Position numbers and translations under genes: made by a program
Assembly (NCBI RefSeq): GCF_004348995.1
Contig: NZ_SMKQ01000014.1
Location: 1 to 64,000 of the forward strand
Direction of reading: 5' to 3'
DNA length: 64,000 bases
DNA from: Nonomuraea terrae
GTDB taxonomy: Bacteria; Actinomycetota; Actinomycetes; Streptosporangiales; Streptosporangiaceae
Shown: one piece after another, positions 24,018-33,074 of the stretch
Layout: the number at the start of each line of letters is the position of its first letter
How positions within the stretch are numbered: position 1 is the first letter of the stretch
The notes under the pieces: generated by a model
Told to the model about the DNA's origin: nothing
Database searches by the model: none
The model's input: only the letters and a program-made list of their open reading frames with translations

Positions 24018-24599
24018 GTGGGCAAGGTGGTCATGTACGGCTCGGTGTCGGTGGACGGCTTCGTCGCGGACGAGAATGACCAGCCCGGACCGCTGTTCGA
24101 CTGGTTGTCCAACGGTGACGTCCCGTTGGACGAGAGCGGCGAGCTGAAGGTGTCGCAGACGACCTACGACTACACCCGGCCGTACTGGGACCAGATCGGA
24201 GTCACGATCGCCGGCCGCCACGTCTTCGACCTGACGGACGGCTGGGACGGGAAGCCTCCGAGCGGGATCGACCACGTGGTCGTCGTGACGCACCGGCCGA
24301 TGCCCGAAGGCTGGGACCCCGAGGCGCCGTTTCACTTCGTCGACGGTGTCGAGGCAGCCGTGGCCAAGGCGCAGGAGCTTGCGGGTGACCGCATGGTCGA
24401 GGTCGCCGCCGGCGACGTCGGTGGCCAGGTGCTTGCCGCGGGCCTGGTCGACGAGGTGCGCATGGACGTCGTACCTGTCGTGTTCGGGTCCGGCAAGCGC
24501 TACTTCGGGTCGGTCCACGCGCAGCACCTGTTGGAGGATCCTGACGTGGTGATTCAGGGCAACCGGGTCCTTCACCTGCGCTATCGGGTGCGCCGTTGA
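24018..24599 (+). CDS. Dihydrofolate-reductase-fold protein (RibD C-terminal type)
   Basis: A 193-residue member of the RibD/DHFR-like family: VVMYGSVSVDGFVADENDQ at the start, a central AGRHVFDLTDGWDG, and VVPVVFGSGKRYFG near the C-terminus where NADPH binds. GTG 24018 has AGAGGAGAG just upstream. It follows the AraC gene at 23107 and is likely its target. The substrate is not predictable. Confidence 0.9.
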   Translation: MGKVVMYGSVSVDGFVADENDQPGPLFDWLSNGDVPLDESGELKVSQTTYDYTRPYWDQIGVTIAGRHVFDLTDGWDGKPPSGIDHVVVVTHRPMPEGWDPEAPFHFVDGVEAAVAKAQELAGDRMVEVAAGDVGGQVLAAGLVDEVRMDVVPVVFGSGKRYFGSVHAQHLLEDPDVVIQGNRVLHLRYRVRR

Positions 24600-24924
24600 C
24601 CGATCTGAGCGGGTACGCGAAGAAGTCCACTGCGAACGGTGACACAGGATCGGGCCTCCGGCTGCGTTTGCGCATCGCTGTCCCTGGTCGGGCAGCCGAC
24701 GCCGATCCGCCCCAGCACCTCACCTGCGGCAAGTTCAACTCAAGATCACTGGTTGCCGTTTCCGTCGTATCTTGGCCGACCCCCGAACGGACTTGGCCTG
24801 AGCGTGGCCTCGGACTTTGGGCCCGATCAACGCGCCGACGCCGCCCTCCCATCAGAGCTTCTGATATCGCGGTCCTGGACTACGCTTAGCCCGGCGTATC
24901 AACTTCTGACATTGCAAGGGCGAT
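24600..24924. other. Gene-free spacer with a palindrome before a recombinase remnant
   Basis: No credible gene. Near the right end, ATCAGA-GCT-TCTGAT at 24851-24865 is a perfect palindrome, and TTCTGACAT recurs near 24904. This recalls the core plus direct repeat layout at the other two recombinases, but the arms are shorter and the spacer is 3 bp, so the resemblance is weak. Confidence 0.4.
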
Positions 24925-25225
24925 GTGGGGCGGCAGCACCAAGCGGTACCCGAGGCGTTCACCACGATCCACGCCGCCTACGCCGCAGCGCTGAAGCGAG
25001 CCCCGCTGGACGGCGACACCCGCCGCGCCTACGACTCCCGGGTCCGGACCTTCCTCACCTGGCAGGAGGCCAGCGGCCTCGACGGCGACCCGCTCACCGA
25101 CGCCCACAACCGCGACTTCGCCATCCGCGACTACAAGACCCACATGAAGACCGTGCTGCGCCGCGCGTCGAATACCGTCAACGCCCACCTCGCCGCGTTG
25201 GAGCACTTCTTCACCCAGCTCGGAC
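24925..25225 (+). pseudogene. Tyrosine recombinase, N-terminal domain only
   Basis: From GTG 24925 (AGGG five bases upstream) the peptide reads FTTIHAAYAAALKRAPLDGD, TRRAYDSRVRTFLTWQEASG and TVNAHLAALEHFFTQLG, a phage-integrase SAM-like core-binding domain of about 100 residues. The catalytic domain is absent: at about 25226 the sequence becomes the tail of an unrelated epimerase. It is the third recombinase of this general kind in the window and lies 1.9 kb from the Tn3 remnant at 21718-23052. Confidence 0.7.
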
Positions 25226-25339
25226 AAGGTCTCGACCGAGAAGGCCCGCCGCGTGCTGGGCCGGCAGCCGCGCAAGTCGGAGGACGCCATCATCGCGTCC
25301 GCACAAAGTATGATCGCGAAGTCGCTCGTCAAGAACTGA
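25226..25339 (+). pseudogene. C-terminal tail of an NAD-dependent epimerase/dehydratase-like SDR
   Basis: In a frame different from the recombinase, KARRVLGRQPRKSEDAIIAS and SMIAKSLVKN end at a TGA at 25337-25339. The RRVLGxxPRxxEDAI pattern is typical of the C-terminal helices of extended SDRs. Only 37 residues remain, fused directly to the recombinase domain, marking a deletion junction. Confidence 0.55.
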
Positions 25340-25465
25340 CCCACCTGTCGTCTGCGGTCTACTCCCGGCGTCGTAGTCCGGCGGGTCGTTGATCCCTGAG
25401 GGGTAGTCGGAGATGACTCCGCTCGTAAGACGCCCCTGACCACCGACTGGACGACGATTGCGGTC

Positions 25466-26947
25466 ATGAGGACCTCGGTCGGTACATCCACACGCTCTGC
25501 GCGGCCGGGACTCACGCTCGCCGCGGTGGCCGTCGTGCAGTTCATGGTGTCGCTGGATCTGTCGGTGGTGAACGTCGGGCTCCCGGAGATCGCCGCCGGC
25601 CTCGGCTTCAGCGCGGTGGGCCTGACCTGGGTGATCCACGCCTACGCGCTCACCTTCGGCGGGCTGCTCCTGCTGGGCGGCAAGGCGGCCGACCGGTACG
25701 GCCGCAGGCGGGTCCTGCTCCTCGGGCTCGGCGTGTTCGGTCTCGCCTCACTCGTCGGCGGCTTCGCTCAGGAGCCCGGCCATCTGGTCGCCGCCCGAGC
25801 CGTGCAGGGCATCGGGGCCGCCGCGCTGGCTCCGGCCGCGCTGGCGCTGCTGACCACGACGTTCCCCGCGGGGAAGGCCCGCGTCCGAGCCTTCGGCATA
25901 TGGAGCGCGACGAACGCCGCCGGGGGAGCGCTCGGCGTCCTGATCGGCGGCCTGCTCACGGAGTACGCCGGCTGGCGCTGGGTGATGTTCGTGAGCGTGC
26001 CCATGGCCGCTTGCGCGCTGGCCCTGGTCTGGCGGGGCGTCGTCGGAGGCCCGCCACCGGCGCGCGGCAGCCGTCCCGACGTCCTCGGGGCCGTGCTGGC
26101 CACGGCGGGCATGACGCTGCTGGTGTTCGGCGTCGTCCGGACCGACCAGTATCCGTGGACCTCGCCGGTCACCGTGACGACCCTGGCGGTCGCCGTCGCG
26201 CTGCTGGCCGCGTTCGTCCACGTCGAGCGGACCACCGCTCGCGACCCGCTGATCCGGCTCGGCCTGTTCGCCAACCGCTCGGTCGCCGGTGCGAACGCCT
26301 ACAACCTCCTGGCCGGTGCGGCCATAGCGTCGGCCTTCTACTTCGTGTCCCTCTACCTGCAACGCGTGCTCGAAATGGGGCCGGCGCTGACCGGGCTCAT
26401 GTTCGTGCCGCTGGCCCTCGGCGTGATCGCCGGCTCCGTGCTCGCCGTCAAGCTCGGCTACCGTCTCCCGCCGCGTACGCTGCTGATCATCGGTGGGCTG
26501 CTGACCGCGACCGGGATGGCGTGGTTCGGCCTGATCAGCCCGGACGGCGCTTTCGTCACCGACGTGCTCGGGCCCTCGATCGTGGCCGGCGTCGGTTTCG
26601 GGCTCTGCCTCGGACCGGTGGTCTCCATCGGCACCGCGGGCGTGGCGCACCACGAGACCGGCACGGCATCGGGCCTGCTCAACAGCTCACGCCAGATCGG
26701 CGCCTCACTCGGGCTGGCCGCACTCGGCACCGCGGCGCAGCACCGCACCGGGCAGACCGTCACACCCGAGACCCTCAACGACGGGTACGCGCTCGGCCTG
26801 ACCCTCAGCGCCGGGCTCCTGGTCGCCGCCGTCCTCATCGCCCTGACCGTCCTGCGCCGGGCCGACCCTCCGTCATGGGCTGAGCAGACCGATGACCGAT
26901 CGACCGGCACCCCGGCAGTCGCACGGAGGAAGGATGCCCCGGCATGA
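25466..26947 (+). CDS. MFS transporter, DHA2 (EmrB/QacA) type
   Basis: A 493-residue 14-helix exporter. Helix 1 has VQFMVSLDLSVVNVGLPEI, motif A reads GGKAADRYGRRRVL, and motif C appears around GGALGVLIGGLLTEYAGWRW. It expels hydrophobic compounds by proton antiport. Its stop overlaps the ATG of the cupin gene (ATGA at 26944-26947), and two ABC exporter genes follow, so four genes probably form one transcript. A regulator is not obvious; the TetR at 31020 lies downstream. Confidence 0.92.
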   Translation: MRTSVGTSTRSARPGLTLAAVAVVQFMVSLDLSVVNVGLPEIAAGLGFSAVGLTWVIHAYALTFGGLLLLGGKAADRYGRRRVLLLGLGVFGLASLVGGFAQEPGHLVAARAVQGIGAAALAPAALALLTTTFPAGKARVRAFGIWSATNAAGGALGVLIGGLLTEYAGWRWVMFVSVPMAACALALVWRGVVGGPPPARGSRPDVLGAVLATAGMTLLVFGVVRTDQYPWTSPVTVTTLAVAVALLAAFVHVERTTARDPLIRLGLFANRSVAGANAYNLLAGAAIASAFYFVSLYLQRVLEMGPALTGLMFVPLALGVIAGSVLAVKLGYRLPPRTLLIIGGLLTATGMAWFGLISPDGAFVTDVLGPSIVAGVGFGLCLGPVVSIGTAGVAHHETGTASGLLNSSRQIGASLGLAALGTAAQHRTGQTVTPETLNDGYALGLTLSAGLLVAAVLIALTVLRRADPPSWAEQTDDRSTGTPAVARRKDAPA

Positions 26948-27330
26948 CTACCACCCCGATCGATCTGTTCGCGTCGCTTCTCCGGCTTCACCAGGACGGC
27001 GAGATCCACGCCGGGACGAGAGCCCTGGACTGCGACCAGGACGGCTGGCGGCTGATGGCCTTCCACGCGAAGACCGACGCCGACGTCCACGCCGACCGCT
27101 GGGAGGTGCATCCCGAGGCCGAGGAGATCGTGTGCTGCCTCATCGGCAAGATACGCCTCTACCTCCGCCCGGAACGGCCCGGACGGGAGGAAGAGATCAG
27201 GCTGCCGGCCGGCACCGCCGCCATCGTCCCGCGCGGGCGCTGGCACCGCATCGAGCTGGACATCCCCAGCAACATCATGGCCGTCACCCTGCCACGTGGC
27301 ACCCGGCTGGAGAAGCGGATCGAAGCCTAG
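26944..27330 (+). CDS. Cupin-domain protein
   Basis: A 128-residue single-domain cupin. The first conserved motif is present as ADRWEVHPEAEEIVCCLIGK and the second as GTAAIVPRGRWHRIELD, placing His, Glu and His ligands for a metal. It could be a small oxygenase, isomerase or ligand-binding protein. It is translationally coupled to the MFS gene and 22 bp ahead of the ABC pair, suggesting it processes or senses the exported compound (inference). Confidence 0.85.
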   Translation: MTTTPIDLFASLLRLHQDGEIHAGTRALDCDQDGWRLMAFHAKTDADVHADRWEVHPEAEEIVCCLIGKIRLYLRPERPGREEEIRLPAGTAAIVPRGRWHRIELDIPSNIMAVTLPRGTRLEKRIEA

Positions 27331-27352
27331 AACCGGCATGGAAGGTCACACG

Positions 27353-29149
27353 ATGAAAACGGAGCAGGCGGAGCCTACGGGCGTCGTAGGTCTCGGGGAG
27401 TTGTCGCGTCCCGTCCGGCCCCGGCTGGGCATCGCGATCGGCCTGCAGGCCGTCGCGGCGGTGGTCGCCGTGGTGCCGTTCGCCGCGGTGGCCGAGCTGG
27501 CCAGGGTGCTGCTGGCGGCCGGTCCGGCCGACCACGGCAGAGCCTGGGCGGTCGCCGCGATCGCGGCGGGCGCGCTGGCGGTGTGGCTGCTGCTGACCAC
27601 CGCGGCGGGAGCGATCGCACATCACGCGGATCTGGATCTCCAGTTGTCGGTACGGCGGCGTCTGGTCGACCGGCTGGGCCGCGTTCCGCTGGGGTGGTTC
27701 ACCGATCGGGGCGCGGGCGGCATCGGGAAGGCGGTCCAGCACGATGTGGACGCGATGCATCACCTGGTCGCGCATTCACTGCTGAACTTCACCGCGAGCG
27801 CCGTCACACCGCTGGTGACGCTGGTCTACCTGTTCTGGGTGGACTGGCGGATGACGCTGATCCTGCTGATCCCGATCGTGATCGGAATCGCGCTGTTCGT
27901 CCGGCTGGTGATCAGCCTGAACGCGGGGACGGCGGCCTACGACGATGCCCAGCAGCGCATCGTCAGCAGCGTCATCGAGTTCGTCGAAGGCATCGCGGTG
28001 GTGAAGATGTTCGGGCAGGCCAGGCGCGCGCATCGGCGCTACACGCGGGCCGCCGACGATTTCGCGACGTTCTTCATCGCCTGGATGTCGACGAGTTTCC
28101 GGGCGAGCGCGGTCTCGGCGCTGGTGCTGAGCCCGGTCACCGTTCTGCTGACGATGCTGGCCGGCGGCACGGCGCTGGTCTCCACCGGGAACCTGGACGC
28201 GCTCGACCTGCTGCCGTTCGCGATCCTCGGGCTGGGGCTGGCCGCGCCCGTGCAGGCGCTGGACTTCCACAGCCACGACCTGGAGATGGCGAGTGCGGCG
28301 GCCAAGCGGGTGGGTGCGCTGCTCGCGGCGCCGACACTGCCGCTCCCCGCCGAGCCTCGACAACCGGACCTCGACGGGGGCGTCCGGGTGGAGTTCTCCG
28401 GGGTGGAGTTCGCCTATGACGCGGATCGGCCGGTGTTGAGCGGTGTCGATCTGGTGCTGGCGCCGGGCACCGTGACCGCGCTGGTCGGGACGTCCGGTTC
28501 GGGGAAGACGACCCTGGCGAAGCTGCTGCCGCGCTTCTTCGACCCGACCGCGGGCACCGTCGCGGTCGGCGGCGTCGACCTGCGCGAGATCGCGCCGGAG
28601 CAGCTGTACCGGCTGGTGTCGTTCGTCCTGCAGGACGTCCAGCTGCTGGACGCCAGTGTGAGCGACAACATCCGCCTCGCCCGTCCCGACGCCGACGAGG
28701 AATCGGTGCGCCGCGCCGCGCGGGCGGCGGCCATCGACGAACGCGTCTGTGCGTTGCCGCGCGGCTATGACTCGGTGGTCGGCCGGGACGTGCGCTTCTC
28801 CGGCGGTGAGGCGCAGCGGATCTCCATCGCCCGGGCCATTCTCGCGGACACCCCGATCGTGGTGCTCGACGAGGCGACCGCACATGCCGATCCCGAAGCG
28901 GAGGCGCTGATCCAGGACGCGTTGTCGGAGCTGGCGGCAGGGCGGACCGTGCTCGTCGTCGCGCACCGGCTGGCTTCGGTGGTCAGCGCCGATCACATCG
29001 TGCTGCTCGAACAGGGCCGGATGGTCGAGCAGGGCACCCACGAGGAGTTGCTCGCCGCCGACGGCCGGTTCGCGCGGATGTGGCGGCTGCAGGAGCAGAC
29101 CGGTCTCGGAGACGCCTACGCCGGGGCCGGCGCGGCGAAGGAGGAATGA
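27353..29149 (+). CDS. ABC exporter subunit A (permease-ATPase fusion)
   Basis: A 598-residue half-transporter: N-terminal six-helix domain to about residue 310, then an ATPase with Walker A GTSGSGKTT near residue 380, signature FSGGEAQRISIARAI near 481 and Walker B IVVLDEATAHADPE near 503. ATG 27353 has GAAGG upstream. The next gene is a second half-transporter, so the pair should form a heterodimer in the membrane. Architecture and sequence style resemble the siderophore-linked IrtAB/YbtPQ group, but the substrate is not proven. Confidence 0.92.
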   Translation: MKTEQAEPTGVVGLGELSRPVRPRLGIAIGLQAVAAVVAVVPFAAVAELARVLLAAGPADHGRAWAVAAIAAGALAVWLLLTTAAGAIAHHADLDLQLSVRRRLVDRLGRVPLGWFTDRGAGGIGKAVQHDVDAMHHLVAHSLLNFTASAVTPLVTLVYLFWVDWRMTLILLIPIVIGIALFVRLVISLNAGTAAYDDAQQRIVSSVIEFVEGIAVVKMFGQARRAHRRYTRAADDFATFFIAWMSTSFRASAVSALVLSPVTVLLTMLAGGTALVSTGNLDALDLLPFAILGLGLAAPVQALDFHSHDLEMASAAAKRVGALLAAPTLPLPAEPRQPDLDGGVRVEFSGVEFAYDADRPVLSGVDLVLAPGTVTALVGTSGSGKTTLAKLLPRFFDPTAGTVAVGGVDLREIAPEQLYRLVSFVLQDVQLLDASVSDNIRLARPDADEESVRRAARAAAIDERVCALPRGYDSVVGRDVRFSGGEAQRISIARAILADTPIVVLDEATAHADPEAEALIQDALSELAAGRTVLVVAHRLASVVSADHIVLLEQGRMVEQGTHEELLAADGRFARMWRLQEQTGLGDAYAGAGAAKEE

Positions 29150-29151
29150 CG

Positions 29152-30900
29152 ATGATCCGTCGACTGTTCAACGCGCTCGGCCCTGAGCACGGCGGCGCGC
29201 TGCGCCGCCTGCTGGGCTGGTTCACCGCCGCGGCGCTGCTGCAGGGAGTGGCGTTCGTCCTGCTGGTCCCGGCGCTGCGCGAGCTGCTCAGCGCGGAACC
29301 GGAGCGGGCCTGGCCCTGGGTGATCGCCCTCGCGGTGCTGTGGGCCGGCTATGCGGCGGTGAACTACCCGGCGACGCTGATCGGTTACCGGACCTGTGCG
29401 GATCTGCTCCGCGACCTGCACCGCCGCATCGGTGACAAGGTCGCGCAGTTGCCGCCGGCCTGGTTCACCGCCGATCGCGTCGGCGGGCTCGGGCGCCTGG
29501 CCTCGCAGCGCGTGATCGACATCATGGGGCTGCCCGCTCACCTGCTGCGGCAGCTGGTCGACGCCTTCGTCACACCGCTGGTCGTGGTGCTGGCCATGGT
29601 CCTGTTCGACTGGCGGCTGGCCGTTTCGACGGCCGTCGCCGCGGTGGCGGTCGCGGTGGTGTACCGCGTGGCCAGCCGGGGCATGCAGGCCGCCGACCGG
29701 GAGGCGGACCGCATCCACGCCGACGCCGCCGGGCGGGTCGTGGAATTCGCGCGCGCCCAGCCGGTTCTGCGAGCCTTCGGCCGCACGGTGGAAGGGCATG
29801 CCGCCCTCGATGAAGCGCTCGCGGCGCAGCACGCGGCCGGTGGCCGGATGCTCCGCGCCGGTATGCCGGGCATCGTCGGCCTCGGCTTCATCGCGCAGGC
29901 GGGGTTCATCGCGCTGCTGTCCCTGGGCACCTATCTGGTGCTCGACGGTTCGCTGGCGACGGCCGAACTGGTCGCGCTGCTGGTGCTGGCGGCCCGGTTC
30001 GTCGAACCCGTCATGCTCACCGCGGAACTCGGTGGCGCCATCCGGGTCGCCGAGAACGCGTTGACCGAAATCAACGCACTGCTCGACACCGAGACGCTGC
30101 CCGAACCGGAGAGGACGCGGCGGGCGGACGGGGCCGACATCGAACTCGACGACGTGCGCTTCGGATACGATGGCACCCCCGTGCTGGACGGGCTGTCGAT
30201 GCGGGTGCCGCAGGGCCGGATGACCGCCCTGGTCGGCCCGTCCGGTGCGGGCAAGACGACCGTGATCAAGCTGATCGCGCGGTTCTTCGATCCCGACGCC
30301 GGCACGGTACGGGTGGGCGGTGTGGACGTTCGCGACATGCGGACCGAGGACCTGACGTCGCTCATCTCGGTGGTCTTCCAGGACGTCTACCTCTTCGACG
30401 GCACGATTCTCGACAACGTGCGCATCGGGCGGCCCGAGGCCACCGACGAGGAGGTCTACGCCGCCGCCCGCACCGCGCGGGTCGGCGACATCGCCGACCG
30501 CCTGCCAGGCGGCTGGGACGCGCCGGTCGGAGAGGGCGGCAGCCGCCTGTCCGGCGGTGAGCGGCAACGTATCTCGATCGCGCGCGCCCTGCTGAAGAAC
30601 ACACCGATCGTGCTGCTGGACGAGGCCACCGCCGCGCTGGACGCCGACAACGAGCACGCCCTGCGGGAGGCCGTCGCGGCGCTGGCCGGGCAGCGCACCG
30701 TACTGATGATCACCCACCGCCTGCAGACCATCCGCGACGCCGACCAGATCGTGGTGCTGGCCGACGGCGTCGCCGCCGAGACCGGAACCCACGAGGAGCT
30801 TCTCGCCGCGGGCGGCCGCTACGCCCGGTACTGGCGGGAACGCAGCCGCGCGGCCGGATGGCGCCTGACCCGCCGCGACACGCTCACCGTCCCGAGCTGA
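29152..30900 (+). CDS. ABC exporter subunit B (permease-ATPase fusion)
   Basis: A 582-residue half-transporter with N-terminal helices (LGWFTAAALLQGVAFVLLVP), Walker A GPSGAGKTT near residue 363, signature LSGGERQRISIARAL near 467 and Walker B IVLLDEATAALD near 487. ATG 29152 is seven bases after AGGAGG; an in-frame ATG at 29146 overlaps the upstream stop. It pairs with subunit A. Both ATPase sites look catalytically complete, unlike many heterodimeric exporters with one degenerate site. Confidence 0.92.
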   Translation: MIRRLFNALGPEHGGALRRLLGWFTAAALLQGVAFVLLVPALRELLSAEPERAWPWVIALAVLWAGYAAVNYPATLIGYRTCADLLRDLHRRIGDKVAQLPPAWFTADRVGGLGRLASQRVIDIMGLPAHLLRQLVDAFVTPLVVVLAMVLFDWRLAVSTAVAAVAVAVVYRVASRGMQAADREADRIHADAAGRVVEFARAQPVLRAFGRTVEGHAALDEALAAQHAAGGRMLRAGMPGIVGLGFIAQAGFIALLSLGTYLVLDGSLATAELVALLVLAARFVEPVMLTAELGGAIRVAENALTEINALLDTETLPEPERTRRADGADIELDDVRFGYDGTPVLDGLSMRVPQGRMTALVGPSGAGKTTVIKLIARFFDPDAGTVRVGGVDVRDMRTEDLTSLISVVFQDVYLFDGTILDNVRIGRPEATDEEVYAAARTARVGDIADRLPGGWDAPVGEGGSRLSGGERQRISIARALLKNTPIVLLDEATAALDADNEHALREAVAALAGQRTVLMITHRLQTIRDADQIVVLADGVAAETGTHEELLAAGGRYARYWRERSRAAGWRLTRRDTLTVPS

Positions 30901-30989
30901 CGAGATCCACCTGTCCGCGATCAGCTGGATCGGAGTGCCGCCTCTCCTGCCCGGCCGACCCCCAGGGCACCATCCAGAAAAATGAAACG

Positions 30990-31011
30990 TACTCCAAATT
31001 TGTGGTAGACT
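30990..31011 (+). promoter_or_regulatory. Promoter and operator of TetR 31020, probably leaderless
   Basis: TACTCCAAA/TTTGTGGTA at 30990-31007 is an 18-bp imperfect palindrome (7 of 9 per arm). It overlaps a -10-like TAGACT at 31006-31011, nine bases before the GTG start. Autorepression by the TetR is inferred. Confidence 0.55.
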
Positions 31012-31019
31012 CCATCAAT

Positions 31020-31673
31020 GTGGCGGAAGGACTGCGGGAGCGGAAGAAACGGCTGACCAGGCAGCGCATCTCCGAGACGGCCGTGCGGCTGTTCGTGGAG
31101 CGCGGCTTCGACAACGTGACGATCGCCGAGGTCGCGGCCGTCGCCGAGGTGTCGGTCAACACCGTCTACAACTACTTCCCGGCCAAGGAGGACCTCGTGC
31201 TGCCGCCCGAGGAGGCCTCGCCGCGGCGGCTGGCCGACATCGTGCGAGAGCGGCCCACGGGGCAGTCCGCGGCCGGGGCGGTCCTCGCGCGGCTGCGCGA
31301 GGAGGTGCGCGAGCGCGAGCGGCGGGTGGGCCTGAGCGCCGGGTTCGGGCGGGTGCTGGAGATGATGCGGGCCGCGCCCACGCTCACCGCGCGGCTGGAG
31401 GAGCTGGGTCACCAGATGACGGAGGCGCTGGGCGCCGTCCTGGCGCAGGAGACCGGCGCCGGGGCGGACGACCCGCTGCCGCGGGTGGTGGCCTGGCACA
31501 TCGGCTGCCTGCACGCGCTGGCACTGAGCGAGATCGCCCGCCGTACCGCGGCCGGGCAGCGGCCCGAGGAGATCGCCGGGGCCGTGCTGGAGTTGCTGGA
31601 CGCCGCCGAGAGCGTGCTGGGCGAACGCGTCCTGACCTATGCCGTACGAGAGGAGCCCGTGTGTTCAGGGTGA
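31020..31673 (+). CDS. TetR family transcriptional regulator
   Basis: A 217-residue regulator. LRERKKRLTRQRISETAVRL and IAEVAAVAEVSVNTVYNYFP form the DNA-binding domain of the common actinobacterial TetR type, and the rest is helical. The GTG at 31020 is placed by the -10 box and palindrome just upstream; the frame is open further upstream without homology. It lies 119 bp after the ABC pair and may regulate it or only itself. Its end overlaps the DUF6204 gene by 13 bp. Confidence 0.88.
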   Translation: MAEGLRERKKRLTRQRISETAVRLFVERGFDNVTIAEVAAVAEVSVNTVYNYFPAKEDLVLPPEEASPRRLADIVRERPTGQSAAGAVLARLREEVRERERRVGLSAGFGRVLEMMRAAPTLTARLEELGHQMTEALGAVLAQETGAGADDPLPRVVAWHIGCLHALALSEIARRTAAGQRPEEIAGAVLELLDAAESVLGERVLTYAVREEPVCSG

Positions 31674-31948
31674 CGATCAGGGGGAGGTTCGCCGGGCTCG
31701 ACGACGCCGGGCGGGCCGCCGTACGGGCGGCGGGCGGCATGGCGTTCACCGAGGCGGGGACGTTCACGCACGACGCGAGCGTGTCGGCGTTCACGTTCCG
31801 CTGCCAGGTGCCGGCCGGGCCCGACGATGGCGAGGACGAGGCCGCGCTGGGTGCGATGGCGGCGCTGGAGGCGCACGGCCAGCCGCACGAGATCCTGCGG
31901 CTCGCCGTGACCGACATGCGGGAGATCAAGATCCGGCGTCGCCGCTGA
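31661..31948 (+). CDS. DUF6204-like small protein
   Basis: A 95-residue protein starting with GTG inside the end of the TetR gene, after AGGAGCCC. The start MFRVTIRGRFAGLDDAGRAA and the central FTHDASVSAFTFRCQVP resemble the DUF6204 family of unknown function, often found next to TetR genes. The C-terminus is very basic (EIKIRRRR). It is cytoplasmic by composition. Confidence 0.7.
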   Translation: MFRVTIRGRFAGLDDAGRAAVRAAGGMAFTEAGTFTHDASVSAFTFRCQVPAGPDDGEDEAALGAMAALEAHGQPHEILRLAVTDMREIKIRRRR

Positions 31949-31954
31949 TCTCAG

Positions 31955-31975
31955 ATCTGGGATATATTCCCGGAT
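31955..31975 (+). promoter_or_regulatory. Operator and -10 box of XRE-cupin gene
   Basis: ATCTGGGA, spacer TATAT, TCCCGGAT: arms match at 7 of 8. The centre contains TATATT (31963-31968), a good -10 box, and the GTG start follows at 31976. A repressor bound here would block its own leaderless promoter. Confidence 0.6.
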
Positions 31976-32536
31976 GTGATACAGGACGTCGAAGCGCGGC
32001 TGGCCGAGCGGCTCGCCGCGTTGCGCGCCGAACGCGGCTGGTCGCTGGAGGAGCTGGCGAGCCGCTCCGGGATCAGCCGCTCCACACTGTCCCGGCTCGA
32101 ACGCGGCGAGATCAGCCCCACCTCGGCCCTGCTCGGCAGGCTCTGCGCCGTCTACGAGCGCACGATGTCGCGGCTGCTGGCCGAGGTCGAGTCAGAGCCG
32201 CCGCAGGTCGTCACCGCCGCCGGCCAGCCCGTGTGGCACGACGAGGAGTCCGGGTTCGTACGCCGCTCAGTGTCGCCGCCACACCCCGCGCTGCGCGGCG
32301 AGGTCGTCGAGGGGCGGCTGCGGGCCGGGGCCGACATCGCCTACGACACGCCGCCCGTGCCCGGGCTGGAGCAGCACGTCTGGGTCCTGGAAGGGACGGT
32401 GGAGATCACCGCCGACGGGCGTACGCATCGGGTGGAGGCGGGCGACTGCCTGCGCTTCCGCCTGTGGGGCGCCTCCCGGTTCCGCTGCCCCGGCCCCGGC
32501 CCCGTACGGTACGCGATCTTCGTCGTCCTGCCCTGA
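31976..32536 (+). CDS. XRE family regulator with cupin domain
   Basis: A 186-residue regulator: residues 8-65 are an XRE helix-turn-helix (RGWSLEELASRSGISRSTLS, RLERGEISPTSALLGRL), and residues 105-185 are a cupin sensor with HVWVLEGTVEI and HRVEAGDCLRFRLWG. This architecture is common in regulators of amino-acid or polyamine metabolism. It is 19 bp upstream of a GNAT gene in the same direction, probably co-transcribed and controlling it. Confidence 0.9.
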   Translation: MIQDVEARLAERLAALRAERGWSLEELASRSGISRSTLSRLERGEISPTSALLGRLCAVYERTMSRLLAEVESEPPQVVTAAGQPVWHDEESGFVRRSVSPPHPALRGEVVEGRLRAGADIAYDTPPVPGLEQHVWVLEGTVEITADGRTHRVEAGDCLRFRLWGASRFRCPGPGPVRYAIFVVLP

Positions 32537-32555
32537 CCCCCGATCGGAGGAGTGC

Positions 32556-33074
32556 ATGCCCAGCATCGAGCGCGTGTCCGCCGCGGAGTTCGGCTCCTGC
32601 GTCAAGGAGCTGGCGGACCTGCTGGCCGACGCCGTGGAGGGTGGCGCGTCCGTCGGGTTCGTGACGCCGTTCGACCACGAGGCCGCCGCCGCGTGGTGGC
32701 GGGCGCAGGCCCCGGCGGTGGCGGCCGGCAGCCACCTGGTGTGGGCCTGCCGCGAGGACGGCGTCCTGCTCGGCACCGTCAGCCTGGTCCTGGCGAGCAA
32801 GCCCAACTCCCGCCACCGCGCCGAGCTGGTCAAGCTGATGGTCCGCCGCTCCGCGCGCGGACGGGGCCTGTCGCGCGCCCTGCTGGCCACCGCCGAGCGG
32901 GCCGCGGCCGAGGCGGGGATCGAGCTGCTGATGCTCGACACCGAGACCGGCAGCGCCGCCGAGCGCGTCTACCTCACCGGCGGCTGGACCCGTTACGGCA
33001 TCGTCCCCGCGTACGCCGGAGCGCCCGACGGGACGCTGCTCGACTGCAGCTTCTTCTACAAGCGCCTCTCATAG
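32556..33074 (+). CDS. GNAT family N-acetyltransferase
   Basis: A 172-residue acetyltransferase with the acetyl-CoA loop VRRSARGRGLSRALLATAER, followed by ELLMLDTETGSAAERVYLTG and the hydrophobic C-terminal strand. ATG follows GGAGGAG. The target amine is unknown. It is downstream of the XRE-cupin regulator. Its last six bases overlap the end of the convergent RpiR gene. Confidence 0.88.
   Translation: MPSIERVSAAEFGSCVKELADLLADAVEGGASVGFVTPFDHEAAAAWWRAQAPAVAAGSHLVWACREDGVLLGTVSLVLASKPNSRHRAELVKLMVRRSARGRGLSRALLATAERAAAEAGIELLMLDTETGSAAERVYLTGGWTRYGIVPAYAGAPDGTLLDCSFFYKRLS

Noticed and set aside
24600-24850. Protein-coding gene between the RibD-type gene and the recombinase remnant
   Set aside because: Open frames are short, out of context and lack any similarity or ribosome site.
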